Positions 24,497 to 33,565 of a stretch of DNA of 64,000 nucleotides are shown here, piece by piece. Numbering within the stretch: position 1 is the first letter of the stretch; every line of letters begins with the position of its first letter. Origin of the DNA: Bacteroidota bacterium (lineage in GTDB: Bacteria; Bacteroidota; Bacteroidia; Chitinophagales; Chitinophagaceae); contig JAKPSI010000031.1 of the NCBI GenBank assembly GCA_029555415.1, forward strand, positions 1 to 64,000, in the 5' to 3' direction. The notes below the pieces were generated by a model. It saw only the letters and a list, made by a program, of their open reading frames with translations, was not told where the DNA came from and searched no databases. A program made the position numbers and the translations under genes.

Positions 24497-27487
24497 ATGA
24501 TTATGCAGAACACAAAAACTAACCAACTGATGAAAGACAAGATCATTTTAAGGATCATGGCAGGCTTTCTCCTGCTGCTTACTGCGGGAAGCGCCCTGGC
24601 ACAGGATAATGTGATCGAGATCTCCGGTATCGTTACAGATCAGGATCATAAGCAGCCGTTATCATCTGTCAGCGTACAGATCAAAGGGACCGTGAATGGC
24701 ACGATCACCAATGCGGAAGGAAGTTTCCGTTTGCGCACTAAAGCTAAACTGCCTTTCATACTTATTTTTTCTTCCGTAGGTTTCCGCCCGGAAGAAGTGG
24801 AAGTGAAAACACTGGGCTCCGGATTACAGGTTGCACTCTCCACCCAGACTGTTCTCGGCTCGGATGTCGTTGTAACGGCATCCCGGGTTCCGGAGAATAT
24901 CTTACGGTCACCCGTCGCGATCGAAAAACTCGACATCCGTTCGATCCGCGAAACCGCCGCTCCGGGATTTTACGATGCGTTGGAGAATGTGAAAGGCGTT
25001 CAAATGACCACATCCAGTCTTACTTTCAAAGTGCCCAATACACGCGGCTTCAACATCCCCAATAATTTCCGTTTCATGCAACTGGTGGATGGGGTGGACA
25101 TGCAGGCTGCTACACTCGGTGTGCCCCTCGGTAATGCCATCGGGCCCACTGAGCTGGATATTCAAAGCGTAGAGATCACGCCCGGTGCGGCTTCCGCACT
25201 CTATGGTATGAACGCGATCAATGGCATGGCCAACCTCATCACCAAAAGTCCGTTTACACACCAGGGCCTGAGTTTTTATCAGAAGACCGGCGTCAACCAT
25301 GTGGATGGTACCGATCATGATCCGGCATTCCTTACCGAAACCGCGATCCGTTTCGCGAAAGCCTTCAATAATAAATTCGCCTTCAAAGTCAATTTCGGAT
25401 ACATGCAGGGGATCGACTGGCGCTCCAATACCCGCCTGGATCAGAATACCAATAATCTGAAAAGTGCGAACCCCGCTTATGCTGCACTCAATGGAAATGC
25501 GAACGTTGCTTTTGATGGCTGGAATAAATATGGTGATGACGCGCTGGCGGGCAGTAATGTGGTGTCCATCGGCGGACTGACCATCAATGGTGTTACTAAC
25601 GGCTCATTGCGTGTGGCACGGACCGGCTATTGGGAAACAGATCTTGTGAGCCCGAAGATCGATAACCTGAAATTCGACGCGGGCCTGCACTACCGCATCA
25701 GCGAGAATGCTGAATTATCATATTCATACCGTATCGGGAAACTGGACGGCGTTTTTCAGCGTGGTAACAAGATCCAGCTGGATAATGTGATCGTTCAGAA
25801 TCATGCGCTCGAACTCAAAGGTGATGAGTACACCGTTCGCAGTTATATCTCTATCGAAAACACAGGGAATTCCTTCAATGTAAAACCACTGGCCGATAAT
25901 ATGGACCTCTATAGTGGCGGTGCAACGGATACAAAGACCCCAACCAGCTGGGGAACCAAATTCAAGAACGCATTGACCAGCTATGCTGCAACGAACGGAG
26001 GTTTGAACGATGCCAATCTGGCTGCTGCTACTGCCTATGCCCGTACTCAGGCGGATGCCAGTCGCGTAGTGCCCGGAACAACGGCATTCGATCACCTGAA
26101 GCAAACCATCATCGGCATCAACAACTGGGATATCAGGTCATCGGCCATCCCGGATGCACCACTTACCGGTGGCGCAGCATTGGTTCAGAAAAGCAGACTG
26201 TACCATACCGAAGCGCAATGGGACCTTTCCAAACGCGTGAAGATCTTCCACCTGCTGATCGGTGGCGATGCCCGGATCTATGAGATCATTCCCGACGGTA
26301 ATAATTTCGTCGACTTCACCCGCCCCATCGCTGAAAGGAATGTAGCGTTGAAAGACGGCAGCTTCGGGAAGAATGTTCATTACAAGAAATTCGGTTTGTT
26401 CTCACAGGTCACCAAAACTTTCCTGAAAGAGCAACTCAAATTATTCGGTTCACTCCGTTTTGATTACAATCCGGAATTCAACCCGGCTTTCACACCCCGG
26501 CTGGCAGCTGTCTACACTTTGCATCAGAAACATAATTTCCGTTTCACCTATCAGCTCGGCTATCGTTTTCCCGCCTTGTTCGAAGCATTGTCTTACGTGA
26601 ATAACGGTCGCGTGAAGAGGGTGGGAAGTCTTTCCTATATCAATGAAGGTCTCGGTTATCTCGAGAACAGTTACACACAGGCTTCTGTGATCAATTTCAA
26701 TGCCGCGGTGAGCGCGCAGGGTAACACCGATGCGGCCGCCCTTGCGAACCGCAACCTGCTGGTATGGGCGAACCTGCCGAAAGCAAGACCCGAGAAGATC
26801 AATTCATTCGAGATCGGCTATAAATCCGTTCTGGCGAATAATAAACTGGTGGTGGATATCGACGCGTACAGCAATACCTATGATGGTTTCCTCGGCCAGG
26901 TACAGGTTTATGTTCCGAAAGGTGAAACAGTTGGTTCTGACGCCGCCGTACTCGCCATGCTTGACCGCAACCGCGATGCGACCGCCGCGACAGGCAACAC
27001 TGCGGCCAGTAAAGGACAGGATCGTTACCGGGTCTATACGAACGCCAAGAACAAGTATCACAATTTCGGTTCAGCACTCGGCCTGACCTGGATCTTCTAT
27101 AAGAAATACACATTGGCCGGTAACGTCAGTTACAATAAAATGAAAGCAACGAATACGAACGACATCTTCGTGACCGGTTTCAATACACCGGAATGGACCA
27201 CCAATCTTTCATTCGGTAACCGCGAAGTCGTAAAGAACATCGGTTTCAATCTTACCTGGAGATGGCAGGATGCATTCCTCTGGGAAAGTCCGCTGGTGAC
27301 CGGTGGTGTATCCGCTTACAGCACTTTTGATGCGCAGGTCTCCTTCGCTTTACCGAAGCTGCAGTCACGTATCAAAGTGGGCGCGGCCGACATTTTCAAT
27401 AAACGTTATATACAGTACGCGGGCGGTCCCACCATTGGTGCCATTTATTATGTGGCCATTACGGTGGATGCTCCAGGTGCCCGTTAA
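24497..27487 (+). CDS. TonB-dependent outer-membrane receptor
   Basis: The 996-residue protein has a signal peptide (about residues 12-36, ending ALAQ), a carboxypeptidase-regulatory-like domain (about 40-118: ISGIVTDQDHKQPLSSVSVQIKG), a plug domain (about 120-250: DVVVTASRVPEN, GAASALYGMNAINGMANL) and a large beta-barrel to the C-terminus. It lacks a SusD partner gene, so it is a stand-alone receptor, as in sulfate-related uptake rather than polysaccharide systems. It lies between cysD and cysN and so may import a sulfur compound; that is inference from place only. Confidence 0.93.
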   Translation: MIMQNTKTNQLMKDKIILRIMAGFLLLLTAGSALAQDNVIEISGIVTDQDHKQPLSSVSVQIKGTVNGTITNAEGSFRLRTKAKLPFILIFSSVGFRPEEVEVKTLGSGLQVALSTQTVLGSDVVVTASRVPENILRSPVAIEKLDIRSIRETAAPGFYDALENVKGVQMTTSSLTFKVPNTRGFNIPNNFRFMQLVDGVDMQAATLGVPLGNAIGPTELDIQSVEITPGAASALYGMNAINGMANLITKSPFTHQGLSFYQKTGVNHVDGTDHDPAFLTETAIRFAKAFNNKFAFKVNFGYMQGIDWRSNTRLDQNTNNLKSANPAYAALNGNANVAFDGWNKYGDDALAGSNVVSIGGLTINGVTNGSLRVARTGYWETDLVSPKIDNLKFDAGLHYRISENAELSYSYRIGKLDGVFQRGNKIQLDNVIVQNHALELKGDEYTVRSYISIENTGNSFNVKPLADNMDLYSGGATDTKTPTSWGTKFKNALTSYAATNGGLNDANLAAATAYARTQADASRVVPGTTAFDHLKQTIIGINNWDIRSSAIPDAPLTGGAALVQKSRLYHTEAQWDLSKRVKIFHLLIGGDARIYEIIPDGNNFVDFTRPIAERNVALKDGSFGKNVHYKKFGLFSQVTKTFLKEQLKLFGSLRFDYNPEFNPAFTPRLAAVYTLHQKHNFRFTYQLGYRFPALFEALSYVNNGRVKRVGSLSYINEGLGYLENSYTQASVINFNAAVSAQGNTDAAALANRNLLVWANLPKARPEKINSFEIGYKSVLANNKLVVDIDAYSNTYDGFLGQVQVYVPKGETVGSDAAVLAMLDRNRDATAATGNTAASKGQDRYRVYTNAKNKYHNFGSALGLTWIFYKKYTLAGNVSYNKMKATNTNDIFVTGFNTPEWTTNLSFGNREVVKNIGFNLTWRWQDAFLWESPLVTGGVSAYSTFDAQVSFALPKLQSRIKVGAADIFNKRYIQYAGGPTIGAIYYVAITVDAPGAR

Positions 27488-27530
27488 AGAGTCTCTTGTA
27501 AGCCGTAAGGCAAGCATCGTTAGAGTTCAC

Positions 27531-27560
27531 GGCGTCCCGATTCTTCGGGATGCCCTTTTT
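27531..27560 (+). terminator. Terminator after the TonB-dependent receptor
   Basis: GGCGTCCCGA (27531-27540) pairs with TCGGGATGCC (27545-27554) with one G-T pair, then T-rich sequence. It would separate the receptor from the downstream DUF2490 gene and cysN, though both may be read through. Confidence 0.75.
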
Positions 27561-27575
27561 ATTATTTTTACACTT

Positions 27576-28343
27576 ATGACAGGATTAATGAGAATAGAAA
27601 AGATATTGATCGTTCTGTTTTGTGCTGCATTATTTGTGAATAGATCTGAGGCGCAAACCAAGCAAACAGAAACATTCGGCCAAACCTGGCTGGGCTTCCT
27701 GAATCAGACCCGCTTCAGTGATAAATGGGGGATGTGGGCTGATCTCCATCTCCGTACCAAAGAATCCATGGTTACCGGATTATCACAAAGCATGATCAGG
27801 TTGGGATTGACCTATTACATCAACGACGACGCTAAACTGACGGCAGGTTACGCCTATGTAACGCATTATCCGGCCGATAATCACGCCAACATCGCGCAAC
27901 CTGAACATCGTCCCTGGCAGCAATTCCAGTGGCATACGAAATATCCCAAATTGCGATTGATGCAATGGTTCAGACTGGATGAAAGATTTCGCCGCAAGAT
28001 CCTCAATAATGACGCGCTGGCTCCGGGTTATTCCTTCAACTGGAAATTCCGGTATAATTTTTTCAGTCAGTTCCCGCTCAGTAAGAAAAGATTCGCACCT
28101 GGTACCTTCTCTTTTGTCGTGAATGATGAAGTGCACCTCAACTTCGGCAAGCAGATCGTCAATAATTATTTCGATCAGAACCGTTTTTTTCTCGGATTCA
28201 ATTATCATGTGAACAAGCATGATAACCTCCAGTTCGGGTGGATGTACCTGTTCCAGCAACTGGCTGCCGGCAACCGCTACAAAGCCATCAATGCCGCGCG
28301 GATCTTCTATTTCCAGAACCTGGATCTCCGGAAAAAGAAGTGA
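27576..28343 (+). CDS. DUF2490-family exported protein
   Basis: The protein (255 residues from the ATG at 27576; another ATG is at 27588) has a signal peptide ending SEAQT. Strand-rich sequence follows with FGQTWLGFLNQTRFSDKWGMWADLHLRTKE, MIRLGLTYYIN and FQWHTKYPKLRLMQWFRLDERF. These are the features of DUF2490, a small outer-membrane-barrel family in Bacteroidota. Function is unknown. Its place between the receptor and cysN suggests a link to sulfur uptake. Confidence 0.85.
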   Translation: MTGLMRIEKILIVLFCAALFVNRSEAQTKQTETFGQTWLGFLNQTRFSDKWGMWADLHLRTKESMVTGLSQSMIRLGLTYYINDDAKLTAGYAYVTHYPADNHANIAQPEHRPWQQFQWHTKYPKLRLMQWFRLDERFRRKILNNDALAPGYSFNWKFRYNFFSQFPLSKKRFAPGTFSFVVNDEVHLNFGKQIVNNYFDQNRFFLGFNYHVNKHDNLQFGWMYLFQQLAAGNRYKAINAARIFYFQNLDLRKKK

Positions 28344-28391
28344 AAAGACCGGTTTTTTTCCGGAATTTTGCACTCTAATTTTTAAGCAGTT

Positions 28392-29639
28392 ATGGACATC
28401 CTGCATATATCAACAGCGGGCAGTGTGGACGACGGGAAAAGCACCCTCATCGGGCGTTTGCTGTACGATACCCGCAGTATCACCGGCGATAAACTGGAGG
28501 CGATCGAAGCCACCAGCAAACGAAAAGGACTCGATTTTACGGACCTTTCACTCCTGACCGACGGACTCATCGCGGAACGTGAACAAGGTATCACGATCGA
28601 CGTGGCACATATCTATTTTTCCACGCAGAAAAGGAAGTATATCATCGCCGATTCTCCCGGTCACGTAGAATATACCCGCAACATGATCACCGGTGCATCC
28701 AATGCATCCGTTTCCATGATCCTTGTCGATGCCCGGAAAGGTGTACTTGAACAAACCCGCCGTCATTTTTATATCGCATCCCTGCTTCGCATCCGCTATG
28801 TGGTGATCTGTGTCAACAAAATGGACCTGGTCAATTATGACGAGCAAGTGTTCAATGAGATCAAATCGGCCATTCAGGAGATCGCATCCCGCGTGGGTTT
28901 TGAAGGTCAGCAACTGCAGTTCATCCCGGTCGCTGCCAAAGAAGGGGATAATGTCGTGACTGCTTCCACTCATATGCCATGGTATACCGGCACCAACCTG
29001 CTTGACTTCCTGGAACAATGTCCGGTAGCGGATTACCTGGCCACCGCACCCGCACGATTTCCGGTGCAATATGTGATCCGCCCCCACAGTGATGAGTTCC
29101 ATGATTTCCGCGGATATGCCGGTAAAGTGGTCAGTGGTGTTTTCAAAAAAGGAGATACCGTACAAGTGCTCCCCTCCGGAAAAACTTCCGTCATCCGTTC
29201 CATTCAGGTATATGATGAGGAAACCCAACAAGCCGCCGCGCCTGAAACAGCAGTTATTACATTGAATGATGAGGTCGATATCAGCCGCGGTAATATGCTC
29301 GTTAAAGCCGGTGATCATTGCCCGCAATTGACCGAACTCCGCGCCACCATCTGCTGGATGGAGGAACAACCTATGATGGCAGGAAAAACATTCCTGCTGC
29401 AACATGGTGTGAACCGCGTCAAAGCCAAAGTGACCGCAGTGGATACGGTGCTCGATATTCATTCACTGGAAACAGCGGAAGGTAAGAACAGCTTTGCCCT
29501 CAACGATATCGGTGATATTCGTCTCAAACTGGCCAAGCCGGTCTTTGCGGATGTATATGCTGAGAATCCGGAGAACGGTAGTTTCATTCTCATCGATGAA
29601 TTCTCCAATAATACGGTCGCTGTAGGATTCGTGCGCTGA
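28392..29639 (+). CDS. cysN: Sulfate adenylyltransferase subunit 1 (GTPase)
   Basis: The 415-residue EF-Tu-like GTPase has a P-loop at 10-18 (GSVDDGKST), the switch motif DSPGHVEYTRNM, and NKMDLV for guanine binding. Two beta-barrel domains follow. Together with CysD it makes APS from ATP and sulfate, with GTP hydrolysis driving the reaction. It carries no fused APS kinase domain (CysC), which suits the APS-type reductase upstream. Its stop directly abuts the convergent pseudouridine synthase gene. Confidence 0.97.
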   Translation: MDILHISTAGSVDDGKSTLIGRLLYDTRSITGDKLEAIEATSKRKGLDFTDLSLLTDGLIAEREQGITIDVAHIYFSTQKRKYIIADSPGHVEYTRNMITGASNASVSMILVDARKGVLEQTRRHFYIASLLRIRYVVICVNKMDLVNYDEQVFNEIKSAIQEIASRVGFEGQQLQFIPVAAKEGDNVVTASTHMPWYTGTNLLDFLEQCPVADYLATAPARFPVQYVIRPHSDEFHDFRGYAGKVVSGVFKKGDTVQVLPSGKTSVIRSIQVYDEETQQAAAPETAVITLNDEVDISRGNMLVKAGDHCPQLTELRATICWMEEQPMMAGKTFLLQHGVNRVKAKVTAVDTVLDIHSLETAEGKNSFALNDIGDIRLKLAKPVFADVYAENPENGSFILIDEFSNNTVAVGFVR

Positions 29640-30359
29640 TCACTTCTTCCTTTTCTCCAGTTGCTGGAGTGTCGCGCGGATATCTTTAGGAAGTGGTGCT
29701 TCCAGCAGCATTTCTTTGCCATGCTGATCGGTAAAACCTAACTGGAAGGAATGCAGCGCGAGCCGGCCCAGGATGGGACGCTCTTCTTCTTCGTTCTTCG
29801 ATAATTTGAATTTTCTGCGGATCGCTGAGATCATCACCGGCTTGCCATCTCCATACACAGGGTCACAAACGATCGGATTGCCCAAATTCTTCATGTGAAT
29901 GCGTATCTGATGCGTACGGCCGGTCAGGATCCTGAATTGTACGAATGAATAAAGTCCGTGATCCGCCAGCAGCCTGTATTCTGTCTGTGAAGCCTTTCCT
30001 TTTCTGTTGATCACCATCACTCCGGCTTGTACCGGATGCTCCGCGATCGGTTCATCGATCAGGCCTTCCGTTGCGGGCAGGGAACCATTCACCAGTCCCT
30101 GATAGATCTTCAGCGTTTGCCTTTCTTCGAATTGTTTGGAAAGATGTTTATGCGCAGTCTCTGTCTTTGCGAAAACGATCAGACCGCTGGTGTCTTTGTC
30201 CAAACGGTGTGCGGTATAAATGTTACCGTACACTTCCTGCAGCATTCTTTTCAGGGAAACTTCTTTTCCTTCCCGGTCGGGAATGGATAATAATCCGGAA
30301 GGTTTATTCAGGGCAATGAGATCATCATTTTCAGCAATGATCCAGTCTTTGAGTTTCAT
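29640..30359 (-). CDS. RluA-family pseudouridine synthase
   Basis: The 239-residue protein has the catalytic motif HRLDKDTSGLI and the family motif GRTHQIRIHMKNLGNPI. It makes pseudouridine in rRNA or tRNA; which site is not clear from sequence. No S4 domain is present, unlike RluC/D. It is the second gene of a minus-strand pair with the RsuA-type enzyme upstream (26 nt apart). Confidence 0.93.
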   Translation of the reverse strand: MKLKDWIIAENDDLIALNKPSGLLSIPDREGKEVSLKRMLQEVYGNIYTAHRLDKDTSGLIVFAKTETAHKHLSKQFEERQTLKIYQGLVNGSLPATEGLIDEPIAEHPVQAGVMVINRKGKASQTEYRLLADHGLYSFVQFRILTGRTHQIRIHMKNLGNPIVCDPVYGDGKPVMISAIRRKFKLSKNEEEERPILGRLALHSFQLGFTDQHGKEMLLEAPLPKDIRATLQQLEKRKK

Positions 30360-30385
30360 GACGGTCGTTTGAAGGTTTCAGCGGA

Positions 30386-31318
30386 TCATTTTCCTTTTCC
30401 AAAATGTTTCAGGTCGCGTACCTCTTTTTCGGTCAGGAAACGCCACTTGCCGCGGTCCACATTCTTCTTGGTCAGTCCGGCAAAAACGACACGGTCCAGT
30501 CCGCGCACATCATATCCTACTTTCTCGAAGATCCTTCTCACGATACGGTTACGGCCACTGTGGATCTCAACACCCACTTGAGTTTTGTCCTTCACATCCG
30601 CATAAGCCAGCACATCCACACTGGCAGGGCCATCATCCAGTGTAACGCCGGCCAGTATCTTGTCAAAGTCGGCTTTCTCCAGCGGACGGTTCAGCGTGAC
30701 CGCATACACTTTTTTCACCTCATTGCTGGGGTGCGTGAGTTTCTGAGCCAGTTCACCATCGTTGGTCAGCAGTAAAACACCGGATGTATTCCGGTCAAGC
30801 CTGCCTACCGGAAAGATCCTTTCCTTGGTGGCGCGGCCTACCAGGTCCAGTACCGTCTTGCGTTGTTTCGGATCGTCCGTAGTGGTGATATAATCTTTGG
30901 GTTTATTGAGCAGGATGTAAAAGAGATTGCGCACCGGGAATGCTTTTTTCCCGTTCACACGCACTTCATCCTTGGAGGAAACTTTATGTCCCGGTTCTGT
31001 TACCGTTTCGCCATTCACTTTCACCAGACCTTTCTTCACCATATCCGCTGCGTCACGACGCGCGCAGATACCGGCATGGGCGATGTATTTATTGAGTGGC
31101 ATGAGCCCTTCATCGGCACGGGTATGGACAGGAGGGGTTTCGGGCGCTTTCACCGTACCCCGCAAATGCTGGGGAGCGGATTCCTGACGCTTCTTGTCGA
31201 AGTAGGCTTCCCGTTCCTTTTTTACTTTTCTTTTTTCCTGCTTGAATTGTTCCTTGATAGCAGCGTTGCTCTTCTTGGCGGCGAATTTGCCGAAATTATG
31301 TGAGGACTTACTTTTCAT
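30386..31318 (-). CDS. RsuA/RluB-family pseudouridine synthase
   Basis: Residues about 75-120 are an S4 RNA-binding domain (MPLNKYIAHAGICARRDAADMV). The catalytic domain follows with GRLDRNTSGVLLLTNDG. A basic, low-complexity N-terminus of about 70 residues precedes it (KSNAAIKEQFKQEKRKVKKERE). The family modifies 16S or 23S rRNA. A TATCTTTG box lies 31 nt upstream, a likely promoter for this pair. Confidence 0.92.
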   Translation of the reverse strand: MKSKSSHNFGKFAAKKSNAAIKEQFKQEKRKVKKEREAYFDKKRQESAPQHLRGTVKAPETPPVHTRADEGLMPLNKYIAHAGICARRDAADMVKKGLVKVNGETVTEPGHKVSSKDEVRVNGKKAFPVRNLFYILLNKPKDYITTTDDPKQRKTVLDLVGRATKERIFPVGRLDRNTSGVLLLTNDGELAQKLTHPSNEVKKVYAVTLNRPLEKADFDKILAGVTLDDGPASVDVLAYADVKDKTQVGVEIHSGRNRIVRRIFEKVGYDVRGLDRVVFAGLTKKNVDRGKWRFLTEKEVRDLKHFGKGK

Positions 31319-31349
31319 AATGTTTAGCTGTTTTACAACAGGATGACCG

Positions 31350-31357
31350 CAAAGATA
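31350..31357 (-). promoter_or_regulatory. -7 promoter box before the RsuA-type gene
   Basis: TATCTTTG on the minus strand fits TAnnTTTG, leaving a leader of about 31 nt. No -33 TTTG is evident. Confidence 0.45.
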
Positions 31358-31385
31358 CGATTTTGGTAGCTGGCAGGGGTTTAAA

Positions 31386-31416
31386 CGTGAAATCCCGCCA
31401 TGGGCGGGACTTCACG
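31386..31416 (-). terminator. Long hairpin after the Spy-like gene
   Basis: A 14-bp stem with one mismatch joins 31386-31399 and 31403-31416 around a 3-nt loop. No long T run follows on the minus strand, so termination is uncertain. Confidence 0.4.
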
Positions 31417-31432
31417 CGATGTTATTGTGACA

Positions 31433-32275
31433 TCAGATATCAGTATGCGGATGCTCAGGTGCTTCCTGATTTCCACCATGGCCAGCCGGTGCTGCATGAC
31501 CACGCTGTCCACCCGGGCCACGCTGACCCTGCGGTCTGCCTTTTCCTTCAGGACCTTCCGGTGCCTCCGGAGCATGCGGACCACGGGGGCCGCGTTGTTC
31601 ACGGAATCCACCTTCTCTTTTTTCTCCGCGCATACCATCATGCTCCCTCATGTCCTTCAGCTTTTTCAGCTGTTCCACGGTCAGCACAGACTCCAGTTGT
31701 TCCTTTTGTTTTTTCATGAGCCCTTTCGCCTGCTCTTTTCTTTCCTGCGGATCCAGGTCCTTATTGTCCTGGAGTGCATTCAGTTTTGCAGCGGTCTCGT
31801 CTTGCTGTTTTTTCAGTTTAGCGGCTTGTTCATCGGTCAACCCAAGCCGGATCTTCATTTTATCCAGTTTGGCCTTCCGGTCAATATCCCGGATCGCGAT
31901 CTCGTCTTTGCGTTTCTTCTCGATCTGCGCTTTCTGTTCAGCGGTCAGGATATTCTCCATCTTTGTACGCTGTTCTTTGTGCAGTGCCTGCATTTTGTTC
32001 TTGAACTCCGCTCCGGTCAGCTGATCCTGTTTTTTCAGATCCTCCATTTGCTTTCGGAATTCTTCGTGCTGCTTCTTTACCTGTGCTTCCTGCTCGGGGG
32101 TCAGTTTCACATCCGCTTCCATCAAATGCTGATGCTCACGCATACCAGGTCCTTCGGGGCGTTGAAGATTTTCAGGTCTTTCTTTGGGTCTTGCAGGGCG
32201 CTCAGGCGGATTACCCTGGGCTTGTACAGCGATCATCGCGGTCATCAGGCCCAGCATCAATACTAATTTTTTCAT
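31433..32275 (-). CDS. Periplasmic Spy/CpxP-like protein with a Gly-Pro-rich tail
   Basis: A signal peptide (about 1-19, ending VQAQG) leads a 280-residue protein. The middle is a run of charged helices with LTxxQ-type motifs (LTPEQEAQ, LTAEQKAQ, LTDEQAAK, LTVEQLKK), the mark of the Spy/CpxP chaperone family. Spy-type proteins sense or buffer unfolded periplasmic proteins and metals. The last 60 residues are rich in Gly, Pro, Arg and His (RGPRGPHAPEAPEGPEG), which is unusual for Spy. The start at 32275 (MKKLVLMLGL) is chosen for the signal peptide. Confidence 0.82.
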   Translation of the reverse strand: MKKLVLMLGLMTAMIAVQAQGNPPERPARPKERPENLQRPEGPGMREHQHLMEADVKLTPEQEAQVKKQHEEFRKQMEDLKKQDQLTGAEFKNKMQALHKEQRTKMENILTAEQKAQIEKKRKDEIAIRDIDRKAKLDKMKIRLGLTDEQAAKLKKQQDETAAKLNALQDNKDLDPQERKEQAKGLMKKQKEQLESVLTVEQLKKLKDMREHDGMRGEKREGGFREQRGPRGPHAPEAPEGPEGKGRPQGQRGPGGQRGHAAPAGHGGNQEAPEHPHTDI

Positions 32276-32379
32276 GGTGTCTTTTTTTAAATTGGACGTT
32301 CGTGCAATTGATATCCTTCGTCCGTTCAGGTTAATTAAGGTTAAACAATGTGGTGGATGGGAAAAGGGCATATAAAAGG

Positions 32380-32400
32380 ACCCCGGCGGAGGGCCGGGGT
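32380..32400 (-). terminator. Terminator downstream of rlmN
   Basis: ACCCCGGC (32380-32387) pairs with GCCGGGGT (32393-32400). On the minus strand it is followed by a short T-rich run. Confidence 0.55.
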
Positions 32401-32439
32401 TTAATGCTATTCGGAAAAGTTCTTATTTAGTTATAAAGA

Positions 32440-33489
32440 TCAGCTGTTCTTGTTCGCCAGTTGACCACATGCGGCGTCGATATCCTTTCCCCTGCTGCGT
32501 CTCAGCCTGGTATTCACCCGGTTCTTTTCCAGGATCCGGATGAAGTTTTCGGTAGTGGCAGCATCCGGTTTTTCGTATTTCGCCAGATCGATCGGATTGT
32601 ATTCAATGATGTTGACAAGGTCCGCAGGCACCTGACGGTACACCTTCGTCAGTTCATCGGCATCGATCGGGCTGTCATTGAAATTCTTGAACAAAATGTA
32701 TTCGAATGTGATCTCGTTCTTGGTCTGTTTGTAGAAATAATTCAGCGCGTCCACCAGTGTCTTGATATTGTTGGTGTCATTGATCGGCATGATCTCATGA
32801 CGTTTGCTGTCATTCGCGGCATGCAATGATAAGGCCAGTTTGAATTTTACTTTATCATCGCCCAGCTGGCGGATACCTTTTGATACACCTGCTGTGGAGA
32901 CCGTGATGCGGCGCGGACTCATCGCCATGCCATCAGCAGCCGTGATCCTTTCAATGGAACGCAGCACATTTTTATAATTCAGCAACGGTTCACCCATGCC
33001 CATGTAAACGATGTTACTGATCTTCTTGCCATGTACTTTCTCACATTCTTTATTGAGCAGGGCCACTTCATCATAGATCTCATCGAATTCAAGATTGCGT
33101 TTTCTTGTCATGTAACCTGTTGCACAGAACTTACAACTGAGCGAACATCCGATCTGGGAAGAAACACAGGCGGTATAACGGGTAGAGGTCGGGATCAATA
33201 CCCCTTCGATCATATGACCATCATGGGTTTTGAAACGCATCTTGATGGTGCCGTCAGATGATACTTGTGTGGTATCCACAGTAAGCCCCGGCAACCTGAA
33301 ATCTTCAGCCAGTTTTGCCCGGAGTTCTTTGGAGATATTCGTCATCCCGTCAAAATGCTGTACGGGCTTGAGCCAGAGCCATTCATAGACCTGTTTGGCC
33401 CTGAATTTCTTCTCTCCCAGCGTTGCCAGGTAGGTTTCGATCTCTGCCAGGGTAAGCTCCCTGATATTCTGCTTTTCCTTCTTTGCCAT
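32440..33489 (-). CDS. rlmN: 23S rRNA (adenine-2503-C2)-methyltransferase (radical SAM)
   Basis: The 349-residue protein has the radical SAM cysteines in CSLSCKFCATGY. A C-terminal cysteine (DAACGQL) serves as the methyl-carrying residue of RlmN. MGMGEPLLNY is also diagnostic. It methylates A2503 of 23S rRNA (and A37 of some tRNAs). The chosen ATG at 33489 (MAKKEKQN) is preceded by TATCTTTG only 4 nt away; the longer frame from 33561 would include that promoter box. Confidence 0.96.
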   Translation of the reverse strand: MAKKEKQNIRELTLAEIETYLATLGEKKFRAKQVYEWLWLKPVQHFDGMTNISKELRAKLAEDFRLPGLTVDTTQVSSDGTIKMRFKTHDGHMIEGVLIPTSTRYTACVSSQIGCSLSCKFCATGYMTRKRNLEFDEIYDEVALLNKECEKVHGKKISNIVYMGMGEPLLNYKNVLRSIERITAADGMAMSPRRITVSTAGVSKGIRQLGDDKVKFKLALSLHAANDSKRHEIMPINDTNNIKTLVDALNYFYKQTKNEITFEYILFKNFNDSPIDADELTKVYRQVPADLVNIIEYNPIDLAKYEKPDAATTENFIRILEKNRVNTRLRRSRGKDIDAACGQLANKNS

Positions 33490-33493
33490 TTTG

Positions 33494-33501
33494 CAAAGAT
33501 A
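33494..33501 (-). promoter_or_regulatory. -7 promoter box abutting rlmN
   Basis: TATCTTTG on the minus strand fits TAnnTTTG and ends 4 nt before the rlmN ATG, so the predicted transcript would be leaderless or nearly so. Confidence 0.5.
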
Positions 33502-33565
33502 ACCATCCGCGGCCGACCGGTCACGGACAAGAGTATTTCCTGATATTTGCTTTAAATACACCGGT

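Noticed and set aside
27531-28391. A single operon from the receptor to cysN
   Set aside because: A good terminator at 27531-27560 argues against a simple single transcript, though readthrough cannot be excluded.
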